A DNA stretch of 64,000 nucleotides from Jacaranda mimosifolia (Eukaryota; Streptophyta; Magnoliopsida; Lamiales; Bignoniaceae), in contig CM032117.1 in NCBI GenBank assembly GCA_018894105.1, positions 45,308,501 to 45,372,500 on the forward strand, read 5' to 3'. Positions 11,678 to 23,480 of this stretch are shown here, piece after piece. Within the stretch, counting starts at the first letter, position 1. Every line of letters begins with the position of its first letter. The notes below the pieces were generated by a model that saw only the letters and a list, made by a program, of their open reading frames with translations, had not been told where the DNA came from and searched no databases. Position numbers and translations under genes: made by a program.

Positions 11678-12782
11678 ATATGATTTTTAAAGTATTATAT
11701 TATCCACAAAATAAAATTTTTCCATATGGACAAATTCCAATGTCAATACTTGATTGACAAATGATTTCTAATCGAAGATGTAATATTATTTTTTTTATGC
11801 AATACAAAAATGGGACAATTAATAAATAAATACAAAAACTTAGAATAATCAAATAAAAGTCAAAATCTAAATTTTAGGATGATAACTTAGAATCATCATA
11901 TGAAATGTAAAAACAGGACTTAAGATTATTTAAAAACTAAACATGTTTAGGATAATTAATAATATAAACACTTAACCCTAAAATAAAAATAAAAAATAAA
12001 AAAAATTGGGCACATAGGTCTGCGCGTGGCAAAACCCAGGCTTGGAATTGGGCCACTAATGTTTTATCAGTGGTCGGAGTTGAAATTGGGTATTATCAAA
12101 ATAATTCAGGCCAAGCTCGATCCAATTAAACACGGACTTAGGTCGAATCAACCCAATTACTGTAATGGGACGAAATGAGCTTCGATAGTTTGACAAATGT
12201 TAAATAAGAATTCATCATACAATTTCAGGAAATTATAATTGCGCTAATCATTATTAAAGCAATTCTGCAGTTATTAAAAGCTCTTTTAAGGAAGGTTAAT
12301 AGTTGTTGTTAAAATCTTAATTTCATGTTGAAACTCGACTTTTTTCTTCTATTTTTCATTTTATATTATAATTAATTCTACAATTTTAGCCCCAAAAAAT
12401 TAAAAAATAAATAAATGGAAAACAGTATTTTTACTCAAAACTCAGAAGATTCTATATCATATTTTATTTTCTTAGTAACATTTTTTCTTTTTTTTTCCTT
12501 TCTGAAGTGCCAGGAGTAGGCCCATAAAATTTGGCCTTACTCAAACGCCCACTAAGCTCTCGATGGACTAGAACAGAGAATGGCATTAAATTACGACAAT
12601 GGACTATCCTAGCCAAGATAGACCTAATACCCATAATGGACTCATTTCTTTGAGCTACCTATTACTTACGAGTAACAAAAAAAATCCATTATTTTTTTAT
12701 TGATTTAGAGAATGTTTAGCTAAATTTATTTAGAAGGTCGAAAAAATTCAATCTATCCCCTCTCAAATACGAATTTAGTGGT
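11678..12782. other. AT-rich intergenic stretch
   Basis: No gene, RNA gene or clear element end is seen. Sequence near 12010-12200 is locally richer in GC, with no coding frame of note. Confidence 0.5.
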
Positions 12783-13616
12783 TGATATAAGATAGCCCAA
12801 CCTAATAACGCTCGACCGGAGCGAAACAATCCAATTACCTGTCAGGCCCAACTGGCCAAGGGCCAACCGTGTAATCAACCAGGTTTGACCTCATCAGGCT
12901 CTATTTACTAGTGCAAGTATCAGCGTTCGCTTTTGTCAACCAAAGTATGGTCAACCATAATCGAGAAAGCTCTTTTCAGCGCTCAGCCAAAGAGACATTT
13001 TGAATATGACAAAGTGTCATCCTGTCGACCAAAGTCTATGCGGATGTCTCGCGGGTAAGTGCTAATCTCGATCGGGGAGGTCAATCAAGCGCAACAGCTT
13101 TTCTGCTGCATTGAATGCTCTGACAAGCAGCATGCCTTCGCATTAATGACGCATGCCACCACAGGTACTATCTTTTCAGCCGCGCCAGGCTAGTGCGCAC
13201 CTCCAGTTTACCACTTTGTCCCATGTACTATCTTTTCAGCGCTGCCTAGAATAGTACACAAGCAGGAGAAGACTTAAAGATCTCCAAGCAAGGACAAATG
13301 CCCTCTCTGTGCAACAATGGCATCATAGAAATATCAATTACACTAGGAAGGATATAAATACCCCATTGTCAGCATTCAATAAGGTATGTTAATTATCACT
13401 CAAAGCCCTCATTCTGCTGCTTTACATTCTAGTCGATAATATATTGACTTGAGCATCAGAGTACCTTAGCCAAGGGCATATCGGTAAGCCTGACATTTGC
13501 TATTGGTTGCAGGACTCAATCCCGTTATATAATCAAGCACTTCTATTGACCAGCCATCTGGTCGATTGGACTGGACTGTAGCCCAATGTTTTCTCAAACA
13601 ATTTACACCCTCATCA
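12783..13616 (+). repeat. Solo LTR of the Tat family (834 bp)
   Basis: The block runs from TGATATAAGATAGCCC to TTTACACCCTCATCA, the reverse orientation of the LTRs at 5376-6181 and 27437-27987. A TATA box TATAAATA lies at 13353-13360. The flanks are GTGGT (12778-12782) and ATGGT (13617-13621), a 5-bp target duplication with one mismatch. No internal element sequence adjoins it. A lone LTR with flanking duplication is the usual product of recombination between the two LTRs of a full element. Confidence 0.85.
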
Positions 13617-13860
13617 ATGGTTTACCTAACTGTGGCAAAAAAATCATCACCTATTTTGAAAATGCTATAAAAAAACCCATCTTGAAGCCATAAGTGAGGT
13701 CATGCGCTATCTTATGCGAGTTTCTAGGTTTTATATATAACATAACTATCATGCCCTTATTTATATCAACCATTGAATTTTTTTAATTAGATGAACTATC
13801 CAAATGAAATGATACCTAATATTTATAAAAAAATATAAAAAAATATTTATACATTTATAT

Positions 13861-14036
13861 ACAACATATAATATATATATTATAATTATTTATCAATATT
13901 ATAAATATTATATAGTATTATATTATATATATTATATAAATACATACACACAACGTATAATATATATTATAATTATTTATCAATATTATAAATATTATAT
14001 AGTATTATATTATATATATTATATAAATACATACAC
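13861..14036. repeat. AT-rich tandem duplication, two units of 87-89 bp
   Basis: Two units each begin ACAAC(A/G)TATAATATATAT and end AAATACATACAC. They differ mainly by one AT dinucleotide and one A/G change, so the duplication is recent. Confidence 0.85.
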
Positions 14037-14742
14037 ATTTGTTGCCATGTAGCCATGCGAACTGGCAAGATCTGGTAGACCTGCCTAGTTCCTTTCAGCA
14101 GCCGCTATGTATTGGTATAAAAGAATAATTTTTTAATATATTTGGATATATCCATTATACGCATAATATTATCATATATACCACCAACGACCACCCCACT
14201 CACCTAAATTTTTATGGCGGTTTATAAAGGTCATGGCTGCTGTTGACAGTCAGCTGCTACTATTGTGTATTGATTTTACAATTCCTTTTGGTATATTTAT
14301 ATATATATAAATATACCTTATATATTTTATAGATATAAAAATCTTGTATATATTAGGGACAAATGCAAAATTGGTCTTGCAACTATACCCCACTGACAAA
14401 TTTTGACTTTATGTTTTCGGACCGTAATTTTGGTACACTAGTTTTTGAATTTTGGCAATTTGAGGACAAATTCAACTTGAAATTATTTGCAACCAGCCTA
14501 ATCCTGCGTGGCGCATGACATGGCGCTACTTATTCTACTTTTCTCTTGGGTGGCAATTCAACCTGTCACGTCAGCAAAATATAAAAAATAATAAGTAAAA
14601 AATAAATTTATATACAAAAAATAAAGACATAAAAAATTTAAAAAACCAAAAATATATATATACAGACATATATACATACATAATAAAATCTTAAATACGT
14701 AAATATATATACACATATATAATATATATCCCCCAACATGCT

Positions 14743-14759
14743 CCCCCCCCCCCCCCCCC
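14743..14759. repeat. Poly-C tract of 17
   Basis: An uninterrupted C run beside the GC-rich block inside the Mutator-like element. Confidence 0.9.
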
Positions 14760-14970
14760 AAAGGCCCAAACACCTGCCACCATCATGGCTACCATGGCCT
14801 CTGGCCTAGCTAGATTTGCCTACCCGCCTCAGCCAGGCAGCTGCAACCTGGCGCATGCGGCCGCCAGCTCGAAGCAGGCAGCTGCTGGCCAGCGGCCAAG
14901 TTAAGGAGAAGAGGAGGAAGGTGTGAGCTTGGTGTGGCGTACGAGATAAGGGCCAGAGGGGAAGGGTGGG
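14760..14970. other. GC-rich block inside the Mutator-like element
   Basis: About 210 bp with words such as GCCAGGCAGCTGCAACCTGG and GCGGCCGCC, much richer in GC than anything nearby. No long reading frame is seen. GC-rich patches with CATGGC and GCTG words also occur just outside at 14040-14270 and 15930-16140. It may be captured host DNA or a regulatory CpG patch; this cannot be settled by eye. Confidence 0.4.
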
Positions 14971-14971
14971 G

Positions 14972-15001
<30 letters not shown>
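14969..15001. repeat. ATT trinucleotide microsatellite
   Basis: About eleven perfect TTA/ATT repeats next to the GC-rich block. Confidence 0.9.
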
Positions 15002-15002
<1 letters not shown>

Positions 15003-16529
15003 TGAATTTGAATTTTTTATATATACTAATTGAATTATTTTAGAATATTTTTTATTCTAATATTATTATATAATTTATAATTATATAGTTAGGATGATAT
15101 ATTTAAAATTTTATTGTTTAAGTTTTATTTTGTTATATCTGAATTAATAAATAAAATATATTTATATTTAATAGAATTATTTTAGATGTATTTATCATTT
15201 TAATATTATTATGTAATTTTGAATTATATAGATAATAGGATGGAATTAAATTTTTATTGTTTAATTTTTATTTCATTTTTAACTTAATAAATAAATTCAA
15301 CAAAATTTATTTAAATTTTTAGATATTTTACTATTTTAACATTATTAAATATTTTAACTTAATATTATTAAAATTATATAGCCTAAAGTGATAAATTAGA
15401 TTTCTAAAAAATTTTAGAGGATAAATTCGTATGAAATAAAATTTTATAAATTTGAAGGATATTTGATATTTTAAATTCTAATGTGCAAATTTTTAGGACT
15501 TAATTCATTTAATTCTATAATTTAGCAAGTGGGATACATGTGCTTGTGTTTTTATATATGTGAATATATATAAGTATATAAATATTTTTAAAGATTTATC
15601 TTCTTTTTTTTTATCTTTTTGCTTTTTTTCAATTTTTATGTACCTATTTTTTGATTATTTGTGCAAATTTTTCTTTCTTTTTTTTTTTTGTCTAGTAAAA
15701 TACATGGCAAGACGGGTTTGCCACACCACACACCACGTAGGAGAGAGGATGTGATGTGGCCATTTGCAAATGATTTCGGATTGAATTTGTCATCAAATTA
15801 CCAAAATTCAAAAGATAGTACATCAAAATTACGATCCGAAAAGATAAAATCAAAATTTGACTGTGGAGTATAATTAGGGGACCAATTTTATATTTTTTCT
15901 ATATATTGTCATATATATACATATCCACCAACCTCCCCCCCGCCCCCGCCCACCCACCCAAACTTTTGCTCGCCATGGTTCATGGCTGTTGGCAGCCCAA
16001 CAACTTACAACCAAAAAGCTGTCAGTGCCACAAGATAAAAAAGAAAAAGAATAGTTGACAGTCTGTGGCCGAAATTAGTTAGATCTGGCCATTTTTTAGG
16101 CTATCATGACAACCGGCCATGGCTTGATGTCAGCCGAGGGAGGAGGGTGACGTTATATATATATATATATATGTATGTATATAAATATGTTATAAATAAT
16201 TCTATATACATATATGCATATAGAATTTTGTATATAATTTTATAAATATTAAATAGTATTTAATTTATATAAATATGTTATATACTTTATACATATGAAA
16301 CTATTTAGTTTAGATTAACGAAAAATAAATAAATAAATAAGGATATGAAATAAATATATATATATATATGACATATATGAGGGTATTTTTGTATATAAAA
16401 TTCAACTCAAGTACACAAAAAGAGGCAGTGAGCCACAGTTAAAACATAAGGCGTTGCTTCAACCTTTTTTTTATCACATGAGGGTAAATCGCCCATTTCA
16501 CATTTCACAAAAGGAAAAAGATATTAGCC

Positions 16530-17175
16530 CTTAAATAAAAGGTCTTATAAGCTTCTACATTTTATAAGATATTTTTGGAACTTATAAGATGCAAAATCTT
16601 TTTTTAAAAATAAGTTTTTAAAGTATTTAGATAAAATAAGATCTATTAGTAATGACAATTTTGTAATTAATATAATTGAAATTAAGAGAGTTTCTTAATA
16701 TCTTACAAATAAATTAGGAGCACCTTACTTTTCTAAAAAGAGCTTATAAGCTCCAATATCTTATTTTAGAAATTTATAAGCTCTATTTTAAAAAAAATTA
16801 CCAAACATATTTTGAGTTTTTGACATTTTATAAGCTCTTAAATATCTTACAGGAGCTTATAATCTCGCTCCTCAACAATGAGCTTATACAATCCTAAAAT
16901 AAATATTAGGATCTTGTAAACTCCTTTAAAAGAAATAAGGAGATCCTAACTTATTTTGAAGATTTTAACAAACTTCTTTAATTGTTAACTATTTTAATTA
17001 TCGAATTGTCATTACTAACATTTTATAAATTTCAAAATTTTATTTTATCCAAAAACTTAACTAACTTATTTCAAAAATAAGACTTAATATTTTATAAATT
17101 TCAAAAACATCTTTTACAATATATGAACCTTACAAGATTTTTTTTTAAAAAAAATGCGTAGCCAAACATTTTATT
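16530..17175. repeat. Two diverged copies of the TTATAAGATGTT MITE family in opposite orientation
   Basis: About 16530-16866 matches the MITE at 17387-17774 in direct order (AAGCTTCTACATTTTATAAGATATT, TTATAAGCTCCAATATCTTATTTTA and similar words). The stretch 16870-17175 holds related words in reverse order. Ends are eroded. Confidence 0.55.
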
Positions 17176-17386
17176 AATTTATATTTTTTTTATTGGATAT
17201 ATTCGACTCTTAACAAAAGATTTGTGTTCACTTTCACATTAAACTAGAAAGAAAAAAGTTCTCGGTAAGGTTATATTTTTAAAATGAATCCCGAGTGGAG
17301 TCATCTTCACTATGGAAGGGTAAGGCCTAAGGGTGATGTGCCAACAAAAGAAACTGATTAATATGTTGGAGACCTTAATAGAATTA

Positions 17387-17774
17387 GAGGGTATTTGGCT
17401 AAACCTATTTAAAATATTTTATAAGCTCCTACATCTTATACGATATTTTTGAAGCTTATAAGATGTTAGATCTTATTTTTAAAATAAGTTGTTGAAGTGT
17501 TTGGGTAAAATAAGATGTTGGAGCTTATAAGATGTTAATAATGGCAATTTTGCAATTAAAATGGTTAAAAATTAAGGTGCTTGTTAAAATCTTAGAAATA
17601 AGTTAGGGTTTGCTTACTTTTTTAAAAAGATCTTATAAGCTCCAAACATCTTATTTTATGATCTTATAAGTTCGTTTTTAAAAAAAAATTACCAAACACT
17701 TTTTAGCAACTTATAAGCTCTTAAACATCTTATAAGATGTTTTAAAGAACTTATAAGCTCACCCAAACACCCTC
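17387..17774. mobile_element. Tourist-like MITE, 388 bp, with TTA target duplication
   Basis: The left end GAGGGTATTTGGCTAAAC and the reversed right end GAGGGTGTTTGGGTGAGC form terminal inverted repeats. TTA flanks both sides (17384-17386 and 17775-17777), as expected for PIF/Harbinger-derived Tourist MITEs. The interior is built of CTTATAAGATGTT-type palindromic words. Older relatives are at 16530-17175, near 7540-7830 and near 34880-35220. Confidence 0.75.
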
Positions 17775-18085
17775 TTAGTTGTGTAATGTGTGCATCAACT
17801 TAAAATTTTAATGAGTTGGCTTAAATAACATTTGACTTAAACTTCATTTTTAAGTTTGAGTTGGAGTTTTTTTTTTAACGAGTCGAGCTCAAACACAAAT
17901 ATTAGAAATCAAAAACTCACTGAGTCATATCATGAGCTTTTATCTTTTTTGTTAATTACATAAAAAATATTATTAATTTAAATCATGTTTAAATTTTGTA
18001 TGATAATATTTTAGCAATTAAAATATTATATACAACCATTAATGCCAATAATTATATTAAAAACTTTATCATCCTAGTATTAAAT

Positions 18086-18710
18086 TGATTAGTGTAAAAA
18101 CTATATATAATTGGATTGGGATGGAATCCCAGTGGATCGACCTGCCTGGTCAAGTAAATGAGCTCCACAGATACCTGGGCTGAGTCCTACAACCACGAGC
18201 AAACATCAGGCTAGCCAAGGTGCCCTCGGCTATGGCACTCTGATGCTCAAATCAGTATGAGAATGACCAGATGAGATGAGCAGCAAAGTGAGGGCTTTGT
18301 AGTGTAGAATGACATACCTTTGAGAGACCGGCGATGGGGTTTTTATAGCCTTCTCTTGGTGATTGATATGTCCTAGAAGCCCTTGCCAGAGGGCTCCTGT
18401 CCTTGCATAGGGGGGTTTTAGGTCATCTCTCAATTCAGTACTATTTCAGGTAGCTTCATCTCTAGTTTTCATGGTCAACGTGTCCCTTGTCAGAGGTAGC
18501 GGGATAGGCGGTATTGGGGCGACATGCGCCATTAATGCGGAAGCATGCTACCCGTCACTACATTTAATACGACAGGGGAAGGACTTTGCAACTTATCGAC
18601 CTTACTGGTTGATAAACAGTCGACCTCAAAGTGGACTCTGGATGATGTGGGAGGATGACCGTGGGCATGGCATTCGAACTCTCATGCAGCAGTTACATTA
18701 GGTAGGCGAA
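18086..18710 (-). repeat. 3' LTR of Tat copy 2 (right boundary uncertain)
   Basis: From 18086 the sequence follows the LTRs at 5376 and 27437: ATATATAATTGGATTGGGAT, GAGCTCCACAGATACC, ATGGCACTCTGATGCTCAAA and so on. Similarity fades beyond about 18620-18710, and no CCC(A/G)TATCA end was found, so the LTR is probably truncated on its inner side or replaced there. Confidence 0.7.
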
Positions 18711-18768
18711 GCATCAAGTGTCAGTAGGGTAATAATTGCGGACATTTGGGGTTCCACGCGTTGGGTCT

Positions 18769-18777
18769 TATAAATAG
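18769..18777 (+). promoter_or_regulatory. TATA box for the antisense gene of Tat copy 2
   Basis: TATAAATAG lies about 180 bp before the first recognisable coding sequence of the + strand gene at 18948-21330, in GC-richer surroundings (CCACGCGTTGGGTCTTATAA). Position and strand fit a core promoter. It is inferred from sequence only. Confidence 0.5.
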
Positions 18778-18947
18778 ACACAGTAAAAAGACCTCATTCT
18801 TACAATTGTAGCGTTGCGTGAGATCGATTCCAGCATTTTATTGCCTTCAGCATTCTGATTTTAGTCACTCAAACCACATAAGTATCTTTCACATTCTCAA
18901 GCGTACTTTTACTTTTTATTTTCAAAGTCAATAAAACGTCCACTATG

Positions 18948-21330
18948 TTGATGGTTTTTGGGGATGATGAGGGTAATTGTAGGAGCGATAGTGATGCAAC
19001 TAGGTTGAATAGGGTTCCAACTAGCAGAGGACTCGACCAATGATTCTGGTAGTTCATCGAGCGATAGCTCGACGTCGAGTAGTTCGAGCAGTGATCGAGT
19101 TACCATTGGGGTCGAGGCTGGGCCTAGTGAACCTTCAGTGTCCCGCGGTTGGTTGTTTACTCCCGACCATTATAGTGAGATTAGGTCATAGGTCATAGAG
19201 GGGGACCTGAATATGATTAAGGGAATGTACCACATTCCTCCAGACTATGAGCTTATCGTCTCAAGGCCTAGGGGTAGGATGCACCGACCACCCGATGGCT
19301 GCATTACTATGTTTGAGGATGATCTTAGGTGCGGCTTAAGTTTTCCCTAGCCGAGCTAATAGTTGACTTGTTGAAGGTTCTGGAGGTCTGCATTACCCAA
19401 CTCATTCCCAATTGTTTTTCAACAATATACAGTTGCGTTGTTTTGATGTGCATCCACAGTCAACCTTCTACCTTTGCTAACTTCAGCAACCTATTTCATC
19501 TACCCATATCTCGTAAGTCAAGGAGTATTGAGGAGTCAGGCTTTTATAACTTGACTGCCCGCCCTCATCGAAAATTCCTGGTAACCCTAGCCTCTTTCTT
19601 TGGCCAAAAGTGGAAAAATAGATATTTTTATGTTCGGGCTATTGGTGGGGTGGGCTTTAATATCTCGAAGGGTTGGATGCAAGGGCACGTCAAGATGCCG
19701 GGGAACCAAACTCCAACCTGGCCAAACACTTTTGTGTGGGATCTGGTCGAGTTTGGCCACATGGAGGCATCCGACTATATCGATGAGAGAAATCTTGCGC
19801 TGGTGGGCCTGTCACTTGCCCAGCTCGACTTGCCCGTGGATGTTCATATAGGTAGATACTTTTATGTGTTGCCCTTAACTGTTATGTTTATATTTGTTTG
19901 GTCGAGCTTAATATACTTTATCCTTTGCTATTGTGCAGATCGAGAAAAAATAATGAATTAGATAAGCACCCAAGCCATTGCTCGTGTCGAAAGGAATCGA
20001 GAGGATCGTGAGCACCGAGGGTGCGCAGGGCCTCGACTAGAGCTAATCGCATCAGCCGTAGCATGGCCTGTAGAAATAGTTCTTATGGCTACTACTGCAC
20101 CTGCTCAACAAGTGGCGCCACCGAGTGCTAGCCTTATTAGTCAAGGTAAGAAGCTCGCGACTACCTAGGCGGGGCCAGCAGCGAAGAAGATTGCAGGCGA
20201 CAAAGGCAAGGGGAAGGCCAGGGCGGCCATTGGATTCGACCTATTTGGTCGTCGGGATTACGCGAAGCTGTTCGACCTGACAAACTTGCCATCTCCCTGG
20301 TTTGGGACCGAGCTCACAGTCCACAACTCTATGTCGATGATGACTGCGAGGGAGACAAGGGCCTTATCAATGAAAGTTATGATGGCTGGTCTATTCGCAT
20401 CTGACCAGTAGAAAATGATGGAGAAACAAGGCGAGGCGATGAAGGCCTTGGCGTACCATGCGAATATGTTAAGATTTTGGTTGAACCATATCTAGTACTT
20501 GGGGGCTCAAGGTATTCCATATATACTGATGAAAATACTGTCTTTACAGGTCAGACAATTGGGTTACCATATGTTTTGGAGGTCGAAACTGGCATTCGAC
20601 CAGGTGAAACAAATGCGAGATGGGCACAAAGAAGTGGAACTTAGAAGAGCTGAGCTCGAGTCTACCAAGATGGAGGTTGAGCGATTGACTAAGCAGCTCG
20701 AGGAGAGGGATGCGCAGCTTGAGGCTAAAGACGCTGAGCTGCTGGCTGCCGTGAATGTGAGGAGCGCTGCCGATGAGCTCTTAAAGAAGGCCCAAGTAGA
20801 GGCACAATCATACTACAACAACGGTCGAGCTCAAGGGTATGAGGTGGCCTTGGGATTTGCTCGATAGGAGTTTAGTCGGACACTGCCTGACGTTCGACGG
20901 GAGGTTGTTCAACAATTCATGCTGACTTGTGCTTTTATAGATGCCAGTGTCGTCTTTTCTCTCGACGACGCGAAGGATGCATTTGAAAGGGTCGTGAAGC
21001 AGCTGGAGTTCTTCAAGTACAACATTAGCACTAAGGACAAGGAATGCCTAAACTATATTCTTGATGAACAGCTACGCATGTACCACGACGATGGCGCTCC
21101 AGTGGAGGGGTCCAGCCCCGACGAAGCAATCGCAGTAGAGGGGGTCCAACCCAAAGAGGCCACTACGGTCAAGGAGCTTTCCGTACCTTCTGTTGTTGTT
21201 GCTGCTCACCAGGTGAGAGTGGAAGCTGCGACCATGGAGTTTGACTTTGCCAACGACTTCGCCTTCGATATCAAAGATGGTAGAGTCAATGTGGCTGACT
21301 ATTTTCCACCAGGCAGCATCCTTTCTTAGT
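18948..21330 (+). pseudogene. Antisense extra ORF of Tat element (putative gypsy-type transposon protein), broken
   Basis: This gene runs against the retrotransposon's own coding strand. Its product begins with a Ser-rich segment (about 19030-19095), then WLFTPDHYSEIRS, HIPPDYELIVSRPRG, PPDGCITMFEDDL, and continues at 19330-19850 with LAELIVDLLKVL and KNRYFYVRAIGG. That pattern resembles the plant family called putative gypsy type transposon (Pfam Transposase_28). A likely intron of 87 bp lies at 19852-19938 (GTAGAT to TTGTGCAG). The later part, 20550-20870, is a Glu/Lys/Leu-rich coiled coil, followed by an acidic segment to 21329. Breaks include frame shifts near 19040 and 19345 and stops near 19190, 19961, 20168 and 20411. 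Antisense ORFs in this place are known from Grande-type Tat elements; their function is not established. Confidence 0.7.
19852..19938 (+). other. Probable spliceosomal intron in the antisense ORF
   Basis: The stretch starts GTAGATAC, ends CTATTGTGCAG and is T-rich before the acceptor. Splicing joins two conserved coding parts and removes AT-rich sequence that does not fit the protein. It is oriented only for + strand transcription, opposite to the retrotransposon genes. Confidence 0.6.
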
Positions 21331-21854
21331 TGACGAAGCAGGCCTGTCTCGACTTTTAGGGCAAGAAGAAGAGAGCTCCGTATGGGCGGAAGCAGAGAGG
21401 TCGAACAACCTTTGAGGTTAGGAAACTTAAGATTCTAGTATCCTTGCAAGGCGTATTTTGTAACCCCTTTCCCCCTTTTTGTAATCGAACTTTATGATCG
21501 TCGTCCCTTTTTATAATCGGATAAAATGAATTTAATACAAATTGGATTTTCTGATCATCGATGTGTGTCGCAATTTTATGTTGACCTTTATGCTTTTTAT
21601 TTTTGTTGAGTATTGGTTGGTAGTGGGCAACCATTATCCCAACTCCGAAGATATTTAACACAAACCCCAATGAAACATATGGTCGATTGAAATTAACTAG
21701 TAAAAGAAGGCAATAGGATTAACCTAAGATACTTGTCGATTTTAGAGCTGAGTTGAACTACTTTCTGTGTGAATTAGTCATATTGTTTTGGTCTTATCTT
21801 CAACTATTGGGTCAAGCCTTTATGTGTTGACCCATTGTAAGAATCTGTTAGTTC

Positions 21855-22340
21855 GACCTCAAGGTCGACTGTAAGCAGTTGATCTATTATTTCAAGTTAC
21901 TTTGGTCGAGTGACGTGTCGATTGCAAATATTGAGTAGGACTAAACAGTCTTGGTTTGGTAGCTTGAAGCCATTGTTTTAATCGACTTCGAGGTCAATCA
22001 CAAATGATCAACTCGTTTGCGGTCTTTGGCTGAAAAGCCTTAATTTATCGACTCGAGGCCGTTGTTTTGGTCGACTGCGGGGTCGATCGTAAATGATACA
22101 CTCATTTTTTACTTTGGTTAAAAAGCCTTAATTTATCGGCTCGAGGTCATTGTTTTGGTTGACTATGGGGTCGATCATAAATGATACACTCATTTTTTAC
22201 TTTGGCTAAAAAGCCTTGATTTATCGACTCAAGGTCATTGTTTTGGTCGACTGCGGGGTTGATCGTAAACGATACACTCATTTTTTACTTTGGCTAAAAA
22301 CCCTTGATTTATCAGCTCGATGCCATTGTTTTGGTTGATT
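21855..22340 (-). repeat. Tandem repeat with 88-bp units in the 3' region of Tat copy 2
   Basis: Units carry GGTCGACTGCGGGGTCGAT, AAATGATACACTCATTTTTT and AAAAGCCTTGATTTATCG words. Clear unit starts are at 22069, 22157 and 22245, giving an exact 88-bp period, with older units to the left. It matches the block at 1-480 in copy 1 in both sequence type and place. Confidence 0.88.
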
Positions 22341-22525
22341 TCTCGCTTGTTGATTTATGGGAGAAGGTACATTCTAGTAATGCAAACGGGTATTTGCAGA
22401 AGTGTTAATAATTTCATTTATGTGAGGCAATGCAATGGAGATTGGAAATCTCTTCATACATAAAATATTTTTAGGTTTACAGCATTCCAAGGTCGTGGAA
22501 GCTCGTTGTTGTTCATGTCCGCTAG

Positions 22526-23480
22526 TTAATATGCATTGTGTTTTAACACCTTAACTACGAAATAAAGCCCGTCCCACGTTAGGTCGAGCTCGCCAACGTT
22601 CTTTGACACCTCCACTTTTTTGAGAACGGGATCTCCCACGTTAAATTTATGCGGATGGACTCCCTTGTTGTAATGTTCTAACATCTTTGCTCTATATTTT
22701 TTTATTGTGTTGTAGGCTTCTTGCCAAAGCTCATTGATAGTTTCAAGATCGAGCTTTTGTTCGGACATGTTCTTGATCGAATTAAAATAGGTCACTCAGG
22801 TTGTATGTTGTATCAGTTCGAATGGGTTGACCGCTTTGGAGCCACAGACCAAACTATAGGGGCTGTGACCTGTAGCTATTCGAGGGCTCGTTCTGTACGC
22901 CCACAATACTCCAGGGAAGTCATCTACCCAGCTCAACCCAGTCCTTTCCAATCAAGATTTTAGGTGGTCGATGACAGTTTTGTTTGTCATCGCCGTCTGG
23001 CCGTTGGCCTGAGGGTTCCCGACCGAGGTAAAGTGTTGTCGGACCCCTAAAGCTTCACACCAATTTCTCGTGCTTCTGCTTTGAAATTTGGTACTGTTAT
23101 CTGAGATCAAGACTTTGGGAAGACCAAAACAGTAGATAATATTCTTCCAAATAAAGCTCTTGATGGCCGTGTTGATTATTTTGGAAACTGCTTCTGCCTC
23201 GACCCATTTAGTGAAATATTCGACTGCAACAATGATGAATTTTCTTTATCCTGGCATCTTTGAAAAGGAATCGACTATGTCTATCCCCCACTAGTCGAAT
23301 GGCCACGCTACATGAACATTTAACATCAATGCTGCAGGCTGGTGCTGTATGCTCGAATGGAATTGGCAGGATGGACACCTTTTAGCGAAGTTGACGGCGT
23401 CTTTTAGCAAAGTGGGCCAAAAGTACCCATACCTGATGACTTTATGGGCCAGAGATCATCCTTTGGAATGGTTTCGACAA
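22526..23480 (-). pseudogene. Integrase and pre-integrase region of Tat copy 2
   Basis: The C-terminal part (22526-22795) reads ELWQEAYNTIKKYRAKMLEHYNK and ends with a WDGLYFV variant of the GPY/F-type motif. The core (about 22960-23340) is recognisable in several frames: VAVEYFTKWVEAEA, LPKVLISDN and NPQANGQT. The pre-integrase zinc region lies toward 23480. Stops and frame shifts interrupt it, and the Glu of the DDE triad reads as GQTAMTNKT, so the catalytic Glu appears replaced. Confidence 0.75.

Larger units (their letters stand above)
14355..15898. mobile_element. Mutator-like non-autonomous element with long terminal inverted repeats
   Basis: The left arm (14355 to about 14475) and the right arm (about 15790-15898) are reverse complements over more than 100 bp, sharing words such as AAATTGGTC, CAAATTTTGA, TTTTCGGA and TTTTGAATTTTGG. 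The flanks are GTATATATT (14346-14354) and CTATATATT (15899-15907), a 9-bp duplication with one mismatch, as for Mutator-like elements. The interior contains a GC-rich block at 14760-14970 unlike its AT-rich surroundings, a C-run and an ATT microsatellite. No transposase is present. Confidence 0.65.

Noticed and set aside
13617..13860. Possible tRNA or snoRNA in the GC-richer patch after the solo LTR
   Set aside because: No cloverleaf arms or box A/B motifs could be found by reading.
19600..19851. + strand frame overlapping the antisense gene in another frame
   Set aside because: It is a shadow of the Transposase_28-like frame, which matches the family better.
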